From Lachnospiraceae bacterium AM93-12TA (lineage in GTDB: Bacteria; Bacillota; Clostridia; Lachnospirales; Lachnospiraceae), in assembly GCA_027698105.1 (NCBI GenBank), contig JAQERH010000017.1, positions 1 through 62,253 on the forward strand: a DNA stretch of 62,253 bases. The letters are read 5' to 3'. Both the position numbers and the translations under genes were made by a program. The notes below the pieces were generated by a model. The model saw only the letters and a program-made list of their open reading frames with translations, did not search any database and was not told the origin of the DNA. Below are positions 1 through 9,052 of this stretch, piece by piece (position 1 is the first letter of the stretch; every line of letters begins with the position of its first letter).

Positions 1-54
1 AAACATTTTCATAACGTTTTGTGCCTGAGCGAAGCGAAAGGAATGGATATAAAG

Positions 55-1704
55 ATGAAAAACCTGAAAACAAGAAGGAAAATAAAATCGGCTGTCAGTA
101 CAGCTGCGGCGATGACGGTGTCTGTACTGCTGCTGGCTGGATGCGGAGGAGCGAAGGATTCCGGTTCTGGCTCAGGCGAAGATGGAAGCCAGGAGAAACC
201 GGTGCGGAAGGAATCTGCCGTAGTGGTGATGACCACAGAATCCGAGCCGGAATCGGGATTTGATCCGGCTTACGGCTGGGGAGCAGGCGAGCATGTTCAC
301 GAACCTTTAATTCAAAGTACGCTTACAGTGACAAAGGAGGATCTGACTATCGGATTTGATCTGGCTACGAAAATGGAAGCTTCAGAGGATGGACTTACCT
401 GGACGGTGGATATTAGAACGGATGCAGTATTCACAGACGGGGAGCCGCTGACAGCAGAGGACGTAGCCTTTACCTACAATACACTGAAAGAGACCAGCTC
501 TGTCAATGACTTTACCATGCTGGACAGGGCGGAAGCAGAGGATGAGGATACAGTTGTCTTTCATATGAAACACCCCTACTCTATCTGGCCCTATACCATG
601 GCTTCCACAGGGATTGTCCCAGAACACGCCTATGGACCAGACTATGGAATGCATCCGATTGGATCCGGGCGCTACATTATGAAACAGTGGGATCAGGGGC
701 AGCAGGTCATTTTCGAGGCGAATCCAGACTACTATGGGGAGAAACCAAAGCTTAAAAAGCTGACCGTGCTTTTTATGGATGAGGATGCAGCCTTTGCCGC
801 TGTCCTGGCGGGACAGGCAGATGTAGCTTATACGGCTGCTTCTTATGGAGACCAGGAGGTGGAGGGATACCATCTGGCATCCTGCGAGAGTGTAGATAAC
901 AGAGGCTTCAATCTGCCTGCTGTTCCAGCTTATACAGATGAAAACGGCATCAGGCGAGGCAATGATTTTACCTGTGAGGTACAGGTGAGACAGGCTATTA
1001 ATCTGGGAATTGACCGCCAGGCCATGATTGAGCATGTGTTAAACGGCTTTGGAAGTCCGGCCCGCAGTGTCTGTGACAAGCTGCCCTGGTACAATGCAGA
1101 GGCAGAGACAGCCTTTGACCCGGAGAAGGCGGCAAAGCTGTTAGATGAAGCTGGATGGAAGACAGGAGCAGATGGAATCAGGGAAAAGGCAGGAGTGAAG
1201 GCGGAGCTTGAGATTTTATATCCGGCAGACGACTCAGTCCGCCAGGCCCTTGCCATGGATACGTCCAATCAGCTGGCAGAACTTGGAATTCAGGCATCTG
1301 CCAGAGGAGTGGGCTGGGATACAGCTTATACAGACGCCCTCAGCCAGCCGCTGATGTGGGGCTGGGGAGCACACACCCCTATGGAGCTTTACAATATTTA
1401 CCATACAGATGAGGAGCTGGGGACTGCCCAGTATTCGCCCTATTCGAATGAGACGGTGGATGCCTATATGGATGCGGCTTTGGAAAGCACAGACCTGGAA
1501 CAGTCTTATGAGCTGTGGAAAAAAGCCCAGTGGGATGGGGAAACAGGAGTATCTGGAATCGGGGATGCACCCTGGATCTGGCTGGTAAATGTAGATCATC
1601 TGTACTGGGTAAGAGATGGACTGAACATAGGAAAACAGAAAATTCAGCCCCATGGCCACGGCTGGTCAGTTGTAAACAATGCAGATCAGTGGTTGTGGGA
1701 ATAG
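55..1704 (+). CDS. Nickel/peptide-type ABC transporter solute-binding lipoprotein (NikA-like)
   Basis: This is the extracytoplasmic binding protein of a family-5 (OppA/NikA) ABC importer. The N-terminus is a basic stretch, a hydrophobic core and the lipobox LLLAGC, so it should be a membrane-anchored lipoprotein. The rest (549 aa, usual for the family) has the SBP_bac_5 pattern, including WTVDIRTDAVFTDGEPLTAEDV-like blocks. ATG 55 is chosen because the TTG and ATG further upstream sit on or before the only purine-rich ribosome site; ATG 43 is possible. It is followed after 21 nt by the permease and lies in one transcription unit with larBCE. That context makes nickel the likely substrate, but peptide binding cannot be excluded from sequence alone. 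Confidence 0.85.
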   Translation: MKNLKTRRKIKSAVSTAAAMTVSVLLLAGCGGAKDSGSGSGEDGSQEKPVRKESAVVVMTTESEPESGFDPAYGWGAGEHVHEPLIQSTLTVTKEDLTIGFDLATKMEASEDGLTWTVDIRTDAVFTDGEPLTAEDVAFTYNTLKETSSVNDFTMLDRAEAEDEDTVVFHMKHPYSIWPYTMASTGIVPEHAYGPDYGMHPIGSGRYIMKQWDQGQQVIFEANPDYYGEKPKLKKLTVLFMDEDAAFAAVLAGQADVAYTAASYGDQEVEGYHLASCESVDNRGFNLPAVPAYTDENGIRRGNDFTCEVQVRQAINLGIDRQAMIEHVLNGFGSPARSVCDKLPWYNAEAETAFDPEKAAKLLDEAGWKTGADGIREKAGVKAELEILYPADDSVRQALAMDTSNQLAELGIQASARGVGWDTAYTDALSQPLMWGWGAHTPMELYNIYHTDEELGTAQYSPYSNETVDAYMDAALESTDLEQSYELWKKAQWDGETGVSGIGDAPWIWLVNVDHLYWVRDGLNIGKQKIQPHGHGWSVVNNADQWLWE

Positions 1705-1725
1705 GAAAAGAAGGAGAACTGAGCG

Positions 1726-3693
1726 ATGAAACACACAGCTGGCTGGATGATAAGAAAAAGTCTCCGTATGCTTCTTCTGCTGATGCTTGTCAGTGCAGCC
1801 TCCTTTTTTCTGATTTCCCTTTCTCCTGTGGATCCCCTTCAAAGTAATGTGGGGCAGGCCGCTCTGGGAGCCATGAGCCAGGAACAGGTAGAGGAGCTTA
1901 AGGAATACTGGGGAGTAGGGACACCTGCCCTGAAACGCTTCGCTTCCTGGTTTTCCAATATTCTGTCAGGAGATCTGGGAACTTCTCTCCTCTACCGGAG
2001 GCCTGTAGCCCAGGTAGTGGGAGAGCGTTTTTTAAGCTCTCTCTGGCTTATGGTATCTGCCTGGGTGCTGTCTGGAGGACTTGGACTGCTCCTTGGAATT
2101 CTGGCCGGCGTGTTCAAGGGAAGATGGCCGGACAGGCTGATTACAGGATACTGTATGGTGACGGCCAGTACCCCGTCCTTCTGGATTGGCCTGGTGCTGC
2201 TTTTGATTTTTTCTGTTCATCTGGGGCTGTTTCCAATCGGCCTGGGAGTTCCCATTGGAATGGAGGCAGCGAAGGTGACCGTAAGTGATCGGATCATTCA
2301 TGCATGTTTGCCGGCTCTGACTCTGAGCCTGACGGGAATTTCGTCAGTTGCCCTCCACACCAGGGCAAAAATGGCTGAAATCATGGAGAGCCCTTATGTA
2401 CTCTATGCCAGGGCCAGGGGAGAGAGCCAGATACAGATTGTGGTAAGGCATGGTCTGAGAAATGTTCTTCTTCCGGCTATTACTCTGCAGTTTGCCTCTA
2501 TCAGTGAAATTTTTGGAGGTTCTGTGCTGGTGGAGCAGGTATTTTCCTATCCTGGACTGGGACAGGCCGCTGTGGCGGCAGGTCTTGGAAGCGATGTGCC
2601 TCTGCTCCTTGGAATTACCCTGATCAGCGCGGCTATCGTCTTCGCCGGGAATCTGACAGCAGATCTGCTGTATCAGGCAGTAGATCCACGTCTGGGCGGT
2701 CTTAGAACCGGAAAGAGGAAAAAAGCCAGAAAAGAGGAAAAACAGAGGCGGAAAAATATCCGAAACGACGGGACAGGCAGGAGAAAGAACAGAGAATATC
2801 AGGATAACGGAGAAAGGAAGAAAGAAAAGCAGAAGCTCAGCTATCTGCGTAGGAAATACCAGAGCAGAAAGAAGAAACATAAGCCAGGGACTGTCAAAAC
2901 AGCCAGATCCATGGAGAAAATTCTGGTTTCAGCTGCTGTTTTGATTGTTATTACAGCGGCGGGAGTATTTTTCGCAGAGCAGGCAGGAACAGCAGATTTT
3001 TCCAGGAAGAACCTGCCCCCACAGGCTGGATTTCCATTCGGAACAGACTGGCTTGGCAGGGATATGTTTGCCAGAACACTGGCAGGTCTGTCCATGAGCA
3101 TCAGGCTGGGCCTTTTAACAGCCTTTTTCAGTACATTGACGGCCTTTGTCCTGGGAACAGTGTCCGCTGTAGGGAAACAGGCGGATCGGGTGGTTTCCGG
3201 CCTGATCGACATGATTATGGGAATTCCCCATATGCTTTTGCTGATTCTCATTTCTTACGCCTGCGGAAAAGGCTTTGCCGGTGTCACGGCAGGAATTGCA
3301 CTGACTCACTGGCCGTCTTTAGCCAGGCTGATACGGGCGGAGGCACTGCAGATTCGGGAAAGTCAGTATGTAAAGATTTCAGCCAGACTGGGAATGTCCC
3401 GGCTGCAGATCATAAGAAAGCATATGATTCCTCAGCTTGCCTCTCAGTTTGTTACAGGATTTATTCTGACATTTCCCCACGCTGTTCTCCATGAGGCCAG
3501 CATCACCTTCTTAGGCTTTGGACTTTCGCCGGAGGAACCGTCTGTGGGTATGATTTTATCGGAAAGTATGAGATACCTGATCACGGGAAAATGGTGGCTG
3601 GCGCTCTTCCCAGGTCTGGCCCTGACAGGAGTGGTTCTGCTGTTTGAAGGGATTGGAAGACAGTGGAGCAGAAACAGCCGGGGCTGGCGGTAG
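1726..3693 (+). CDS. Fused NikB-NikC-type ABC transporter permease
   Basis: One uninterrupted 655-aa frame carries two complete BPD_transp_1 permeases. Residues about 1-325 are NikB/DppB-like, with the EAA loop near YARARGESQIQIVVRHGLRN. Residues about 396-655 are NikC/DppC-like, starting at MEKILVSAAVL, with a second EAA loop at KISARLGMSRLQIIRKH. They are joined by roughly 70 residues that are almost entirely Lys, Arg, Glu and Gln. NikB and NikC are normally separate polypeptides. The in-frame ATG at 2911 has no good Shine-Dalgarno sequence, which favours a real fusion over a missed gene boundary. The basic linker fits the cytoplasmic side of both halves. Upstream is the binding protein, downstream the two ATPases. 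Confidence 0.85.
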   Translation: MKHTAGWMIRKSLRMLLLLMLVSAASFFLISLSPVDPLQSNVGQAALGAMSQEQVEELKEYWGVGTPALKRFASWFSNILSGDLGTSLLYRRPVAQVVGERFLSSLWLMVSAWVLSGGLGLLLGILAGVFKGRWPDRLITGYCMVTASTPSFWIGLVLLLIFSVHLGLFPIGLGVPIGMEAAKVTVSDRIIHACLPALTLSLTGISSVALHTRAKMAEIMESPYVLYARARGESQIQIVVRHGLRNVLLPAITLQFASISEIFGGSVLVEQVFSYPGLGQAAVAAGLGSDVPLLLGITLISAAIVFAGNLTADLLYQAVDPRLGGLRTGKRKKARKEEKQRRKNIRNDGTGRRKNREYQDNGERKKEKQKLSYLRRKYQSRKKKHKPGTVKTARSMEKILVSAAVLIVITAAGVFFAEQAGTADFSRKNLPPQAGFPFGTDWLGRDMFARTLAGLSMSIRLGLLTAFFSTLTAFVLGTVSAVGKQADRVVSGLIDMIMGIPHMLLLILISYACGKGFAGVTAGIALTHWPSLARLIRAEALQIRESQYVKISARLGMSRLQIIRKHMIPQLASQFVTGFILTFPHAVLHEASITFLGFGLSPEEPSVGMILSESMRYLITGKWWLALFPGLALTGVVLLFEGIGRQWSRNSRGWR

Positions 3694-3746
3694 GCTCTGC
3701 CTGCCAGGAAAGAGAAGCATAATAAACAGAAGAGGATAAAAGAAAG

Positions 3747-4586
3747 ATGGACGAAAGACAGGAACCGCTTCTGGCGGTTAAAAACCTTTCAGTTTCTTTT
3801 CAGGAGGAAAGGGGATTTAAAAGGCGGTGGGTTCATCCCATCCGGAATCTGAGCCTTCAGGTATCTGCGGGAGAAGTTACGGTTCTGGCAGGGGCCAGCG
3901 GTTCGGGAAAAAGTCTGCTGGCCCAGGCAATCATGGGAATTCTCCCCAATCGTGCCGAGGCAGAGGGAATCATTGAGTTTAAGAGACAGGAGCTGACAGA
4001 AGAAATGCTTGCGTTTCTTCGAGGCAGGGAAATTGCTCTGATTCCCCAGGGAGTCAATGGTCTGGATCCTCTGATGAGGGCGGGAAAGCAGATCAGAAAA
4101 GGAGACAATACTCTGTCTGCCTTCCAGCGTATGGAGGAGCTGCTGGAGCGGTACAGTCTTCCGCCGGAGACAGCAGACTGTTACCCATTTGAACTGTCAG
4201 GGGGAATGGCGCGGCGGGTTCTGACAGCCGGAGCCATGATGGAACAGCCGGATTTAGTCATTGCTGATGAGCCGACTCCCGGCCTTGACGAAAGGGCGGC
4301 TCTCCAGGTGATGGGACATTTTCGGGAAATGGCGGATCAGGGAGTGGGGGTATTTGTGATTACTCATGATTTAGAGCTGGCCCTGCAGACGGCTGACAGA
4401 ATTTTGATTTTTTACGAGGGAGCTGTGGCAGAGGAACTGCAGATGGAGAAGAACAGGGAGGGGAAACCTTCAGGGAGGCTTACTGCGCCTCCAGTCCATC
4501 CTTATGCCAGGAGCCTGTTTGATGCAGTTCCAGGCAGGGGAAAGCCCTGGAAAGAGGAGACCAGGAGGAAAAAGCATGAAGCTTAA
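3747..4586 (+). CDS. Nickel/peptide ABC transporter ATP-binding protein (NikD/OppD-like)
   Basis: First of the two ATPases that power the importer. Walker A is GASGSGKSL, the signature is LSGGMARRV, and Walker B plus catalytic Glu is LVIADEPTPGLD, followed by the switch His in VFVITHD. At 279 aa it has the usual NikD length, including the short C-terminal extension (HPYARSLFDAVPG) typical of OppD/NikD proteins. The signature has Met where most have Gln, which is common in NikD. It starts 53 nt after the fused permease and overlaps nikE by 11 nt, so the two are probably translationally coupled. Confidence 0.87.
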   Translation: MDERQEPLLAVKNLSVSFQEERGFKRRWVHPIRNLSLQVSAGEVTVLAGASGSGKSLLAQAIMGILPNRAEAEGIIEFKRQELTEEMLAFLRGREIALIPQGVNGLDPLMRAGKQIRKGDNTLSAFQRMEELLERYSLPPETADCYPFELSGGMARRVLTAGAMMEQPDLVIADEPTPGLDERAALQVMGHFREMADQGVGVFVITHDLELALQTADRILIFYEGAVAEELQMEKNREGKPSGRLTAPPVHPYARSLFDAVPGRGKPWKEETRRKKHEA

Positions 4587-5175
4587 AGCAGAAGGAATCT
4601 CCTTTCGCTATGAGAAAGGGGGCAGACAGATTTTAACAGACTGTTCCATTGAGGTAAACAGCGGGGAGCGGCTGGGCCTTATGGCCAGAAGCGGGTTTGG
4701 AAAAACCACGCTCTGCAAAATTCTTGCTGGCTATGAGAAGCCGGAGAGAGGAAGCGTGACCCTTGACGGCGTTCCCCTGGAGTCATTTGGGGGAATGTGT
4801 CCGGTTCAGATGATTTTCCAGCACCCGGAGCAGTCAGTAAATCCCAGATGGAAGATGAAGGAAGTGCTCCGCGAGGGAGGAATCTCGCCGGGAGAGATGA
4901 CAGAACGTCTGGGGATTCGGGAGGAATGGCTGTCGCGTTATCCAGAGGAGCTGTCTGGAGGAGAGCTTCAGAGGTTCTGCATTGCCAGAGCGCTGGGGGA
5001 GAAGACCAGGTTTCTGCTGGCAGACGAAATTACTGCCATGCTTGATCTGGCCTCCCAGAAGGAAATCTGGCTGTTTCTTCTGGAGGAGCTGGAGAGGAGA
5101 GATATCGGTCTCATTGCGGTCAGCCACTCAGAAAAACTACTTGAGGAAGTGTGCTGCCGGGTGGTAGGATTATAG
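4576..5175 (+). CDS. Nickel ABC transporter ATP-binding protein (NikE-like), short
   Basis: Second ATPase of the importer. Walker A is ARSGFGKTT, signature LSGGELQRF, Walker B LLADEITAMLD and the switch His is in IAVSHSEK. Start ATG 4576 lies inside the end of nikD and follows a GAGGAAAAAGC ribosome site. At 199 aa it ends right after the ABC core and lacks the 50-70 residue C-terminal oligopeptide-transporter extension seen in many NikE/OppF proteins. The truncation is clean, with no frameshift evident. It is followed by larB after 37 nt. Confidence 0.85.
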   Translation: MKLKAEGISFRYEKGGRQILTDCSIEVNSGERLGLMARSGFGKTTLCKILAGYEKPERGSVTLDGVPLESFGGMCPVQMIFQHPEQSVNPRWKMKEVLREGGISPGEMTERLGIREEWLSRYPEELSGGELQRFCIARALGEKTRFLLADEITAMLDLASQKEIWLFLLEELERRDIGLIAVSHSEKLLEEVCCRVVGL

Positions 5176-5212
5176 ACAGAGAGAAGCCAAGAAAACACAT
5201 GGAGGAATGCAC

Positions 5213-5971
5213 ATGGATATAAAGGAAATGCTTCATCAGGTGCGGGACGGCGCCCTGTCGGTGGAGGAGGCAGAAAAACAGCTTAAAAATCTGCCCTATG
5301 AAGATCTGGGATATGCGAAGCTTGACTTACACAGGAAACTGAGATCCGGGTTTCCGGAGACGGTATTCTGCCAGGGCAAGCCGGACGCATTTCTGGCAGA
5401 GATATTTAAGACCCTGTACCAGGAAAACGGGGAGGTACTTGGCACGCGGGCTTCAAAGGAGCAGTATGAGCTGGTGAAGCAGGCTGTTCCGCAGATCGAA
5501 TACGATCCCATATCCAGAATTCTGTCTGCCGTCAGGCCGGAGAACAGGAGAGAACCGGCAGGGTGCGTAGCTGTCTGCACAGGAGGAACCGCAGACATTC
5601 CGGTGGCTGAAGAGGCCGCCAGAACGGCAGAATTTTTTGGCTGCCATGTAGAGCGGATTTATGATGTGGGAGTGGCTGGAATCCACCGTCTGCTGGCCCA
5701 GAGAGAGCGGATTGGAAAGGCAAACTGTGTGATAGCTGTGGCCGGAATGGAGGGGGCCCTGGGAACCGTGATTGCAGGGCTGGTGGAGAATCCGGTGATT
5801 GCCGTACCTACTTCTGTAGGATATGGGGCCAGCTTTCACGGTCTGTCCGCCCTGCTGACTATGCTTAACTCCTGCGCCAATGGAATTGCAACCGTCAACA
5901 TTGATAATGGCTATGGAGCCGGATATCTGGCTGCTCAGATTAACCGCCTGGCAGAGCGCGGGACAGAGTAG
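5213..5971 (+). CDS. larB: LarB, pyridinium-3,5-biscarboxylic acid mononucleotide synthase
   Basis: LarB carboxylates and hydrolyses nicotinic acid adenine dinucleotide, the first step of the nickel-pincer nucleotide cofactor of lactate racemase and related LarA enzymes. The C-terminal half is PurE-like (AIRC family), with VAVCTGGTADIPVAEEAA and the Gly-rich block AVAGMEGALGTVIAGL and PTSVGYGASF. The length, 252 aa, is typical. ATG 5213 is chosen because GGAGG at 5201-5205 is 7 nt upstream; ATG 5207 is too close. It sits between nikE and larC, which is the usual lar order. Confidence 0.92.
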   Translation: MDIKEMLHQVRDGALSVEEAEKQLKNLPYEDLGYAKLDLHRKLRSGFPETVFCQGKPDAFLAEIFKTLYQENGEVLGTRASKEQYELVKQAVPQIEYDPISRILSAVRPENRREPAGCVAVCTGGTADIPVAEEAARTAEFFGCHVERIYDVGVAGIHRLLAQRERIGKANCVIAVAGMEGALGTVIAGLVENPVIAVPTSVGYGASFHGLSALLTMLNSCANGIATVNIDNGYGAGYLAAQINRLAERGTE

Positions 5972-6041
5972 AGGAAGGGGCAGAATACCCTGACCGGGAA
6001 ACATGACAGAAAGAGTAATAAAACACAGAGAGGAAATCATT

Positions 6042-7448
6042 ATGGAGAAGGAAAAAATTTTATATTTAGAGTGTTATTCAGGAATCAGCGGAGATATGAC
6101 AGTAGGGGCGCTTTTAGATCTGGGAGCAAGCCGGGAGCGCCTGACAGCAGAGCTGGAGAAGCTGGGAATCGGCGGATATCATCTGCACTTTGGACGGACG
6201 CAGAAATGCGGCATTGACGCCTACGATTTTGATGTGCATCTGGAAGAGCACGAGCATGATCACGAACACCACCACGGTGAACACGAGCATACCCATGAAC
6301 ACCACCACGGTGATCACGAACATGGCCACGATCATCACCATGGTGATCACGAGCATACCCATGAACACCATCACGGTGATCACGAACATACTCATGATCA
6401 CCACCATTCCCATGTTCACAGAAATATCCACGATATCAATCACATCATTGACCGGCTGGAGGATGAGGAAACGCGCCGCCTGGCAAAGGAAATGTTCCGC
6501 CTGGTGGCAGAGGCAGAGTCCAAGGCTCACGGACTTCCGGTGGATCAGGTGCATTTCCATGAGGTAGGGGCAGTAGACTCGATTGTGGATATTGTCAGCA
6601 CGGCTGTATGCATCCGGGATTTGGGAATCAGCCGGGTGGCAGTTTCTCCCCTGTCTGAGGGACGGGGATATGTAAAATGCCAGCACGGCATTATGCCGGT
6701 TCCGGTTCCGGCTACAGCAGGAATTGCAGCAGCCTGCGGCCTGACTCTTCGTCTGACAGACAATGAGGGAGAGATGGTGACGCCTACAGGAGCTGCTATC
6801 GCCGGATGTTTGCGGACAGAAAAGGAGCTGCCGGAGCGGTACACCATTGAAAAAATCGGAGTGGGAGCAGGTACCAAGGATTTCAAAAATGCCAATATTC
6901 TCCGGGCTATGATTCTGGTGCCGGAGGATGAAGATGGACAGAAGACAGAAACAGAAGACAACAGAATAGAATTTTCAGAGAAGCCGGAGAAGGACGCCAT
7001 GTATGTGATTGAGACAAACATGGATGACTGCAGTGGAGAGGCCCTCGGATTCCTGATGGAATGTCTGATGGAAGAGGGAGCTGCCGATGTGTGGTATACG
7101 CCTGCTGTGATGAAAAAAAGCCGTCCGGCCTATATTCTTCACACGCTCTGCCGCCAGGAACAGATTGAGGATATGGAGGGACTGATCTTTTCACATACCA
7201 CCACCATAGGAATCCGCCGCTATCCAGTCGAGCGGACAATTTTAAGCCGCCGCGGAGAGTTAATGGATCTGCCGCTGGGAAAGATATCTGTAAAAGTGTG
7301 CTCGTTTAAGGGAGAAGAGCGCTTCTATCCAGAGTATGAGAGCATTGCCCGTATCAGCCGTGAAACAGGAATGGGATTTTCAGAAGCCTACCATCTGGCC
7401 AAGCTTCAGGCAGAACAGGCGGCTGGAAAATACAGTGACAGAAGGTAG
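6042..7448 (+). CDS. larC: LarC, nickel insertion protein of the nickel-pincer cofactor (single frame)
   Basis: LarC is the CTP-dependent cyclometallase that puts Ni into the pincer nucleotide. It opens with YLECYSGISGDMTVGALLDLGA, the family hallmark, and continues through both the LarC1 and LarC2 parts (468 aa) without a frameshift. In Lactobacillus plantarum the two parts are joined by programmed frameshifting. Residues 70-124 are five tandem 11-residue His/Glu/Asp repeats, likely a nickel store or chaperone segment. ATG 6042 follows GAGAGGAAA; the upstream ATG 6003 has no ribosome site. larE starts 16 nt downstream. Confidence 0.93.
   Translation: MEKEKILYLECYSGISGDMTVGALLDLGASRERLTAELEKLGIGGYHLHFGRTQKCGIDAYDFDVHLEEHEHDHEHHHGEHEHTHEHHHGDHEHGHDHHHGDHEHTHEHHHGDHEHTHDHHHSHVHRNIHDINHIIDRLEDEETRRLAKEMFRLVAEAESKAHGLPVDQVHFHEVGAVDSIVDIVSTAVCIRDLGISRVAVSPLSEGRGYVKCQHGIMPVPVPATAGIAAACGLTLRLTDNEGEMVTPTGAAIAGCLRTEKELPERYTIEKIGVGAGTKDFKNANILRAMILVPEDEDGQKTETEDNRIEFSEKPEKDAMYVIETNMDDCSGEALGFLMECLMEEGAADVWYTPAVMKKSRPAYILHTLCRQEQIEDMEGLIFSHTTTIGIRRYPVERTILSRRGELMDLPLGKISVKVCSFKGEERFYPEYESIARISRETGMGFSEAYHLAKLQAEQAAGKYSDRR
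6249..6413 (+). repeat. Five tandem 33-nt repeats encoding a His-rich segment of LarC
   Basis: Five consecutive units of 33 nt encode variants of HEHTHEHHHGD. Units differ at silent and a few replacement positions, which suggests expansion and drift of a coding minisatellite. His-rich loops of variable length occur in LarC and in other nickel proteins. Confidence 0.9.
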
Positions 7449-7464
7449 ATGTCAGGAGAAGTAA

Positions 7465-8391
7465 ATGGATTTTAATATCAGTCAGCAGAATACAGGTTTG
7501 GAAGAACAGAAGATAAGGGAGAAAGAAGCACAGCTGGCAGCCGTAATGGATGAGTATGGAAAGGGACCGGTCTGCCTGGCCTTTTCCGGAGGCGTGGACA
7601 GCAGCCTTATTTTAAAACTGGCCTGCGATACCGCCAGACGGCATGGGACGAAAGTGTGGGCCGTTACCTTTGATACGATGCTTCATCCTGCCTGTGATCT
7701 GGAAAATGCAAAAAAAGTAGCAGAGGAGATGGACGCCTCCCATGTTATTCTTGCAGTGAATGAGCTGGAACAGGAGGAGCTGAGAAATAATCCTGTCAAT
7801 CGCTGCTATCTCTGCAAACGCCGCCTGTTTCTCAGGCTTCAGGAATTTGCTTTAGAAAAAGGGTGTTCTGTGATGTTAGAGGGAACCAATGCAGACGATT
7901 TGAAGGTGTACCGTCCCGGTCTCAGAGCGGTAAGGGAACTGGGAATTCAAAGTCCTTTGGCAGACTGCGGCCTTACTAAAAAAGAGGTGAAGACTCTGGC
8001 GGGCAGGTATGGCATTTCCACTGCCTCCCGCCCTTCTACCCCCTGCATGGCCACAAGACTTCCCTACGGCGCCAGACTGGATTCCGATCTTTTAAAGCGG
8101 ATTGAGGCGGGGGAGGAATTTTTGCGGCAGGAGCTGTTTTCAGAGGGACGGCCCGGCAATGTCCGCCTGAGGGTTCATGGAGATACCGCCCGGCTGGAGA
8201 CAGATGCAGGACAGTTTTCTGCGGTGCTGGAAAAGCGGGCGCAGATTACAGAGAGGCTGAAAGCTCTGGGCTTTACCTACATTACCCTGGATCTGGAGGG
8301 TTTCCGGTCAGGCAGCATGGATGTGAATGTAAAAGCTTCTATGCCACAAACGCATACATTACCACATAGTGGCACAGACTTCCGCCCATAA
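7465..8391 (+). CDS. larE: LarE, ATP-dependent sulfur transferase for the nickel-pincer cofactor
   Basis: LarE adenylates the pyridinium biscarboxylic acid mononucleotide and replaces two oxygens with sulfur. The PP-loop is LAFSGGVDSSLIL (residues 38-50). Three cysteines stand where cluster-type LarE proteins have them: Cys114 and Cys117 in NRCYLCK and Cys194 in TPCMATRLPYG. In L. plantarum the first two positions are Trp and Ala and only the last Cys is present, as a sacrificial sulfur donor. This enzyme is therefore inferred to bind a [4Fe-4S] cluster and act catalytically. The last 53 nt overlap the convergent hemolysin III gene. Confidence 0.92.
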   Translation: MDFNISQQNTGLEEQKIREKEAQLAAVMDEYGKGPVCLAFSGGVDSSLILKLACDTARRHGTKVWAVTFDTMLHPACDLENAKKVAEEMDASHVILAVNELEQEELRNNPVNRCYLCKRRLFLRLQEFALEKGCSVMLEGTNADDLKVYRPGLRAVRELGIQSPLADCGLTKKEVKTLAGRYGISTASRPSTPCMATRLPYGARLDSDLLKRIEAGEEFLRQELFSEGRPGNVRLRVHGDTARLETDAGQFSAVLEKRAQITERLKALGFTYITLDLEGFRSGSMDVNVKASMPQTHTLPHSGTDFRP

Positions 8392-9007
8392 CAAACAGGT
8401 GGAAAATTTCATGGGAGCCGAAATTTTTATGTCTGGAGTTAAAAATAGGCAGCTTTAAGGCGTAGATTACACCCCCGGCGGTATAAATAATGCCGCCGGC
8501 TAAAAGCCAGCTGAAGGCCGCCGTAGGGAGCGCATTTATAATTTCCTGAAAAGCGGTTACACATACCCACCCCATTCCAATATAGATCAGGGATGAAAAC
8601 CACTTTGGACAATTAATCCAGAAGGCGTTAATGAGAATTCCGGCTGCTGCAATGGCCCATACCAGGGCTAACAGCAGAAAGCCGGAGCGGTTTCCTAGCA
8701 CAATCAGGCAGATGGGAGTGTAGGTTCCTGCAATCAGAATAAAAATCATCATGTGATCAAGCTTGCGCAGAAGACGGTTTACTTTTTCAGAGATATCCAG
8801 AGTATGGTAAATCGTGCTGGCTCCATAGAGCAGAATCATGCTGACAATAAAGACGGCCAGGGCAGCTGTCTGCATCCTGCTGGCTCCCGGTTCTGCCGCC
8901 GCCTTCATCAGAAGCGGAGCCGCCGCAACCGCTGAGCCTATCAGAGCAATAAAGTGTGTCAGAGCGCTTCCCGGATCCTTTATGTGAAGACCTGCAATCC
9001 ATTTCAT
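8339..9007 (-). CDS. Hemolysin III / PAQR family membrane protein
   Basis: A 222-aa seven-helix membrane protein of the HlyIII (YqfA, PAQR) family. Conserved elements are STIYHTL near helix 2, KLDHMMIFILIAGTYTP, and the C-terminal HLFVMGGSLCHYVVMY with the two His of the metal site. The function in bacteria is poorly defined; fatty-acid or membrane homeostasis roles are proposed for the family. ATG 9007 follows AAGGAGGTCGTTCT. The gene is monocistronic and convergent with larE, overlapping it by 53 nt. Confidence 0.9.
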   Translation of the reverse strand: MKWIAGLHIKDPGSALTHFIALIGSAVAAAPLLMKAAAEPGASRMQTAALAVFIVSMILLYGASTIYHTLDISEKVNRLLRKLDHMMIFILIAGTYTPICLIVLGNRSGFLLLALVWAIAAAGILINAFWINCPKWFSSLIYIGMGWVCVTAFQEIINALPTAAFSWLLAGGIIYTAGGVIYALKLPIFNSRHKNFGSHEIFHLFVMGGSLCHYVVMYAFVA

Positions 9008-9052
9008 AGAACGACCTCCTTAAAATTGACAAGGTTATAAAAAATTCATCAT

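Noticed and set aside
4576..5175. nikE as a pseudogene because it is short
   Set aside because: All ATPase motifs are intact and the frame ends cleanly just after the ABC core.
6249..6413. CRISPR-like regular repeat
   Set aside because: The 33-nt units are directly adjacent without spacers and are in frame in LarC as a His-rich segment.
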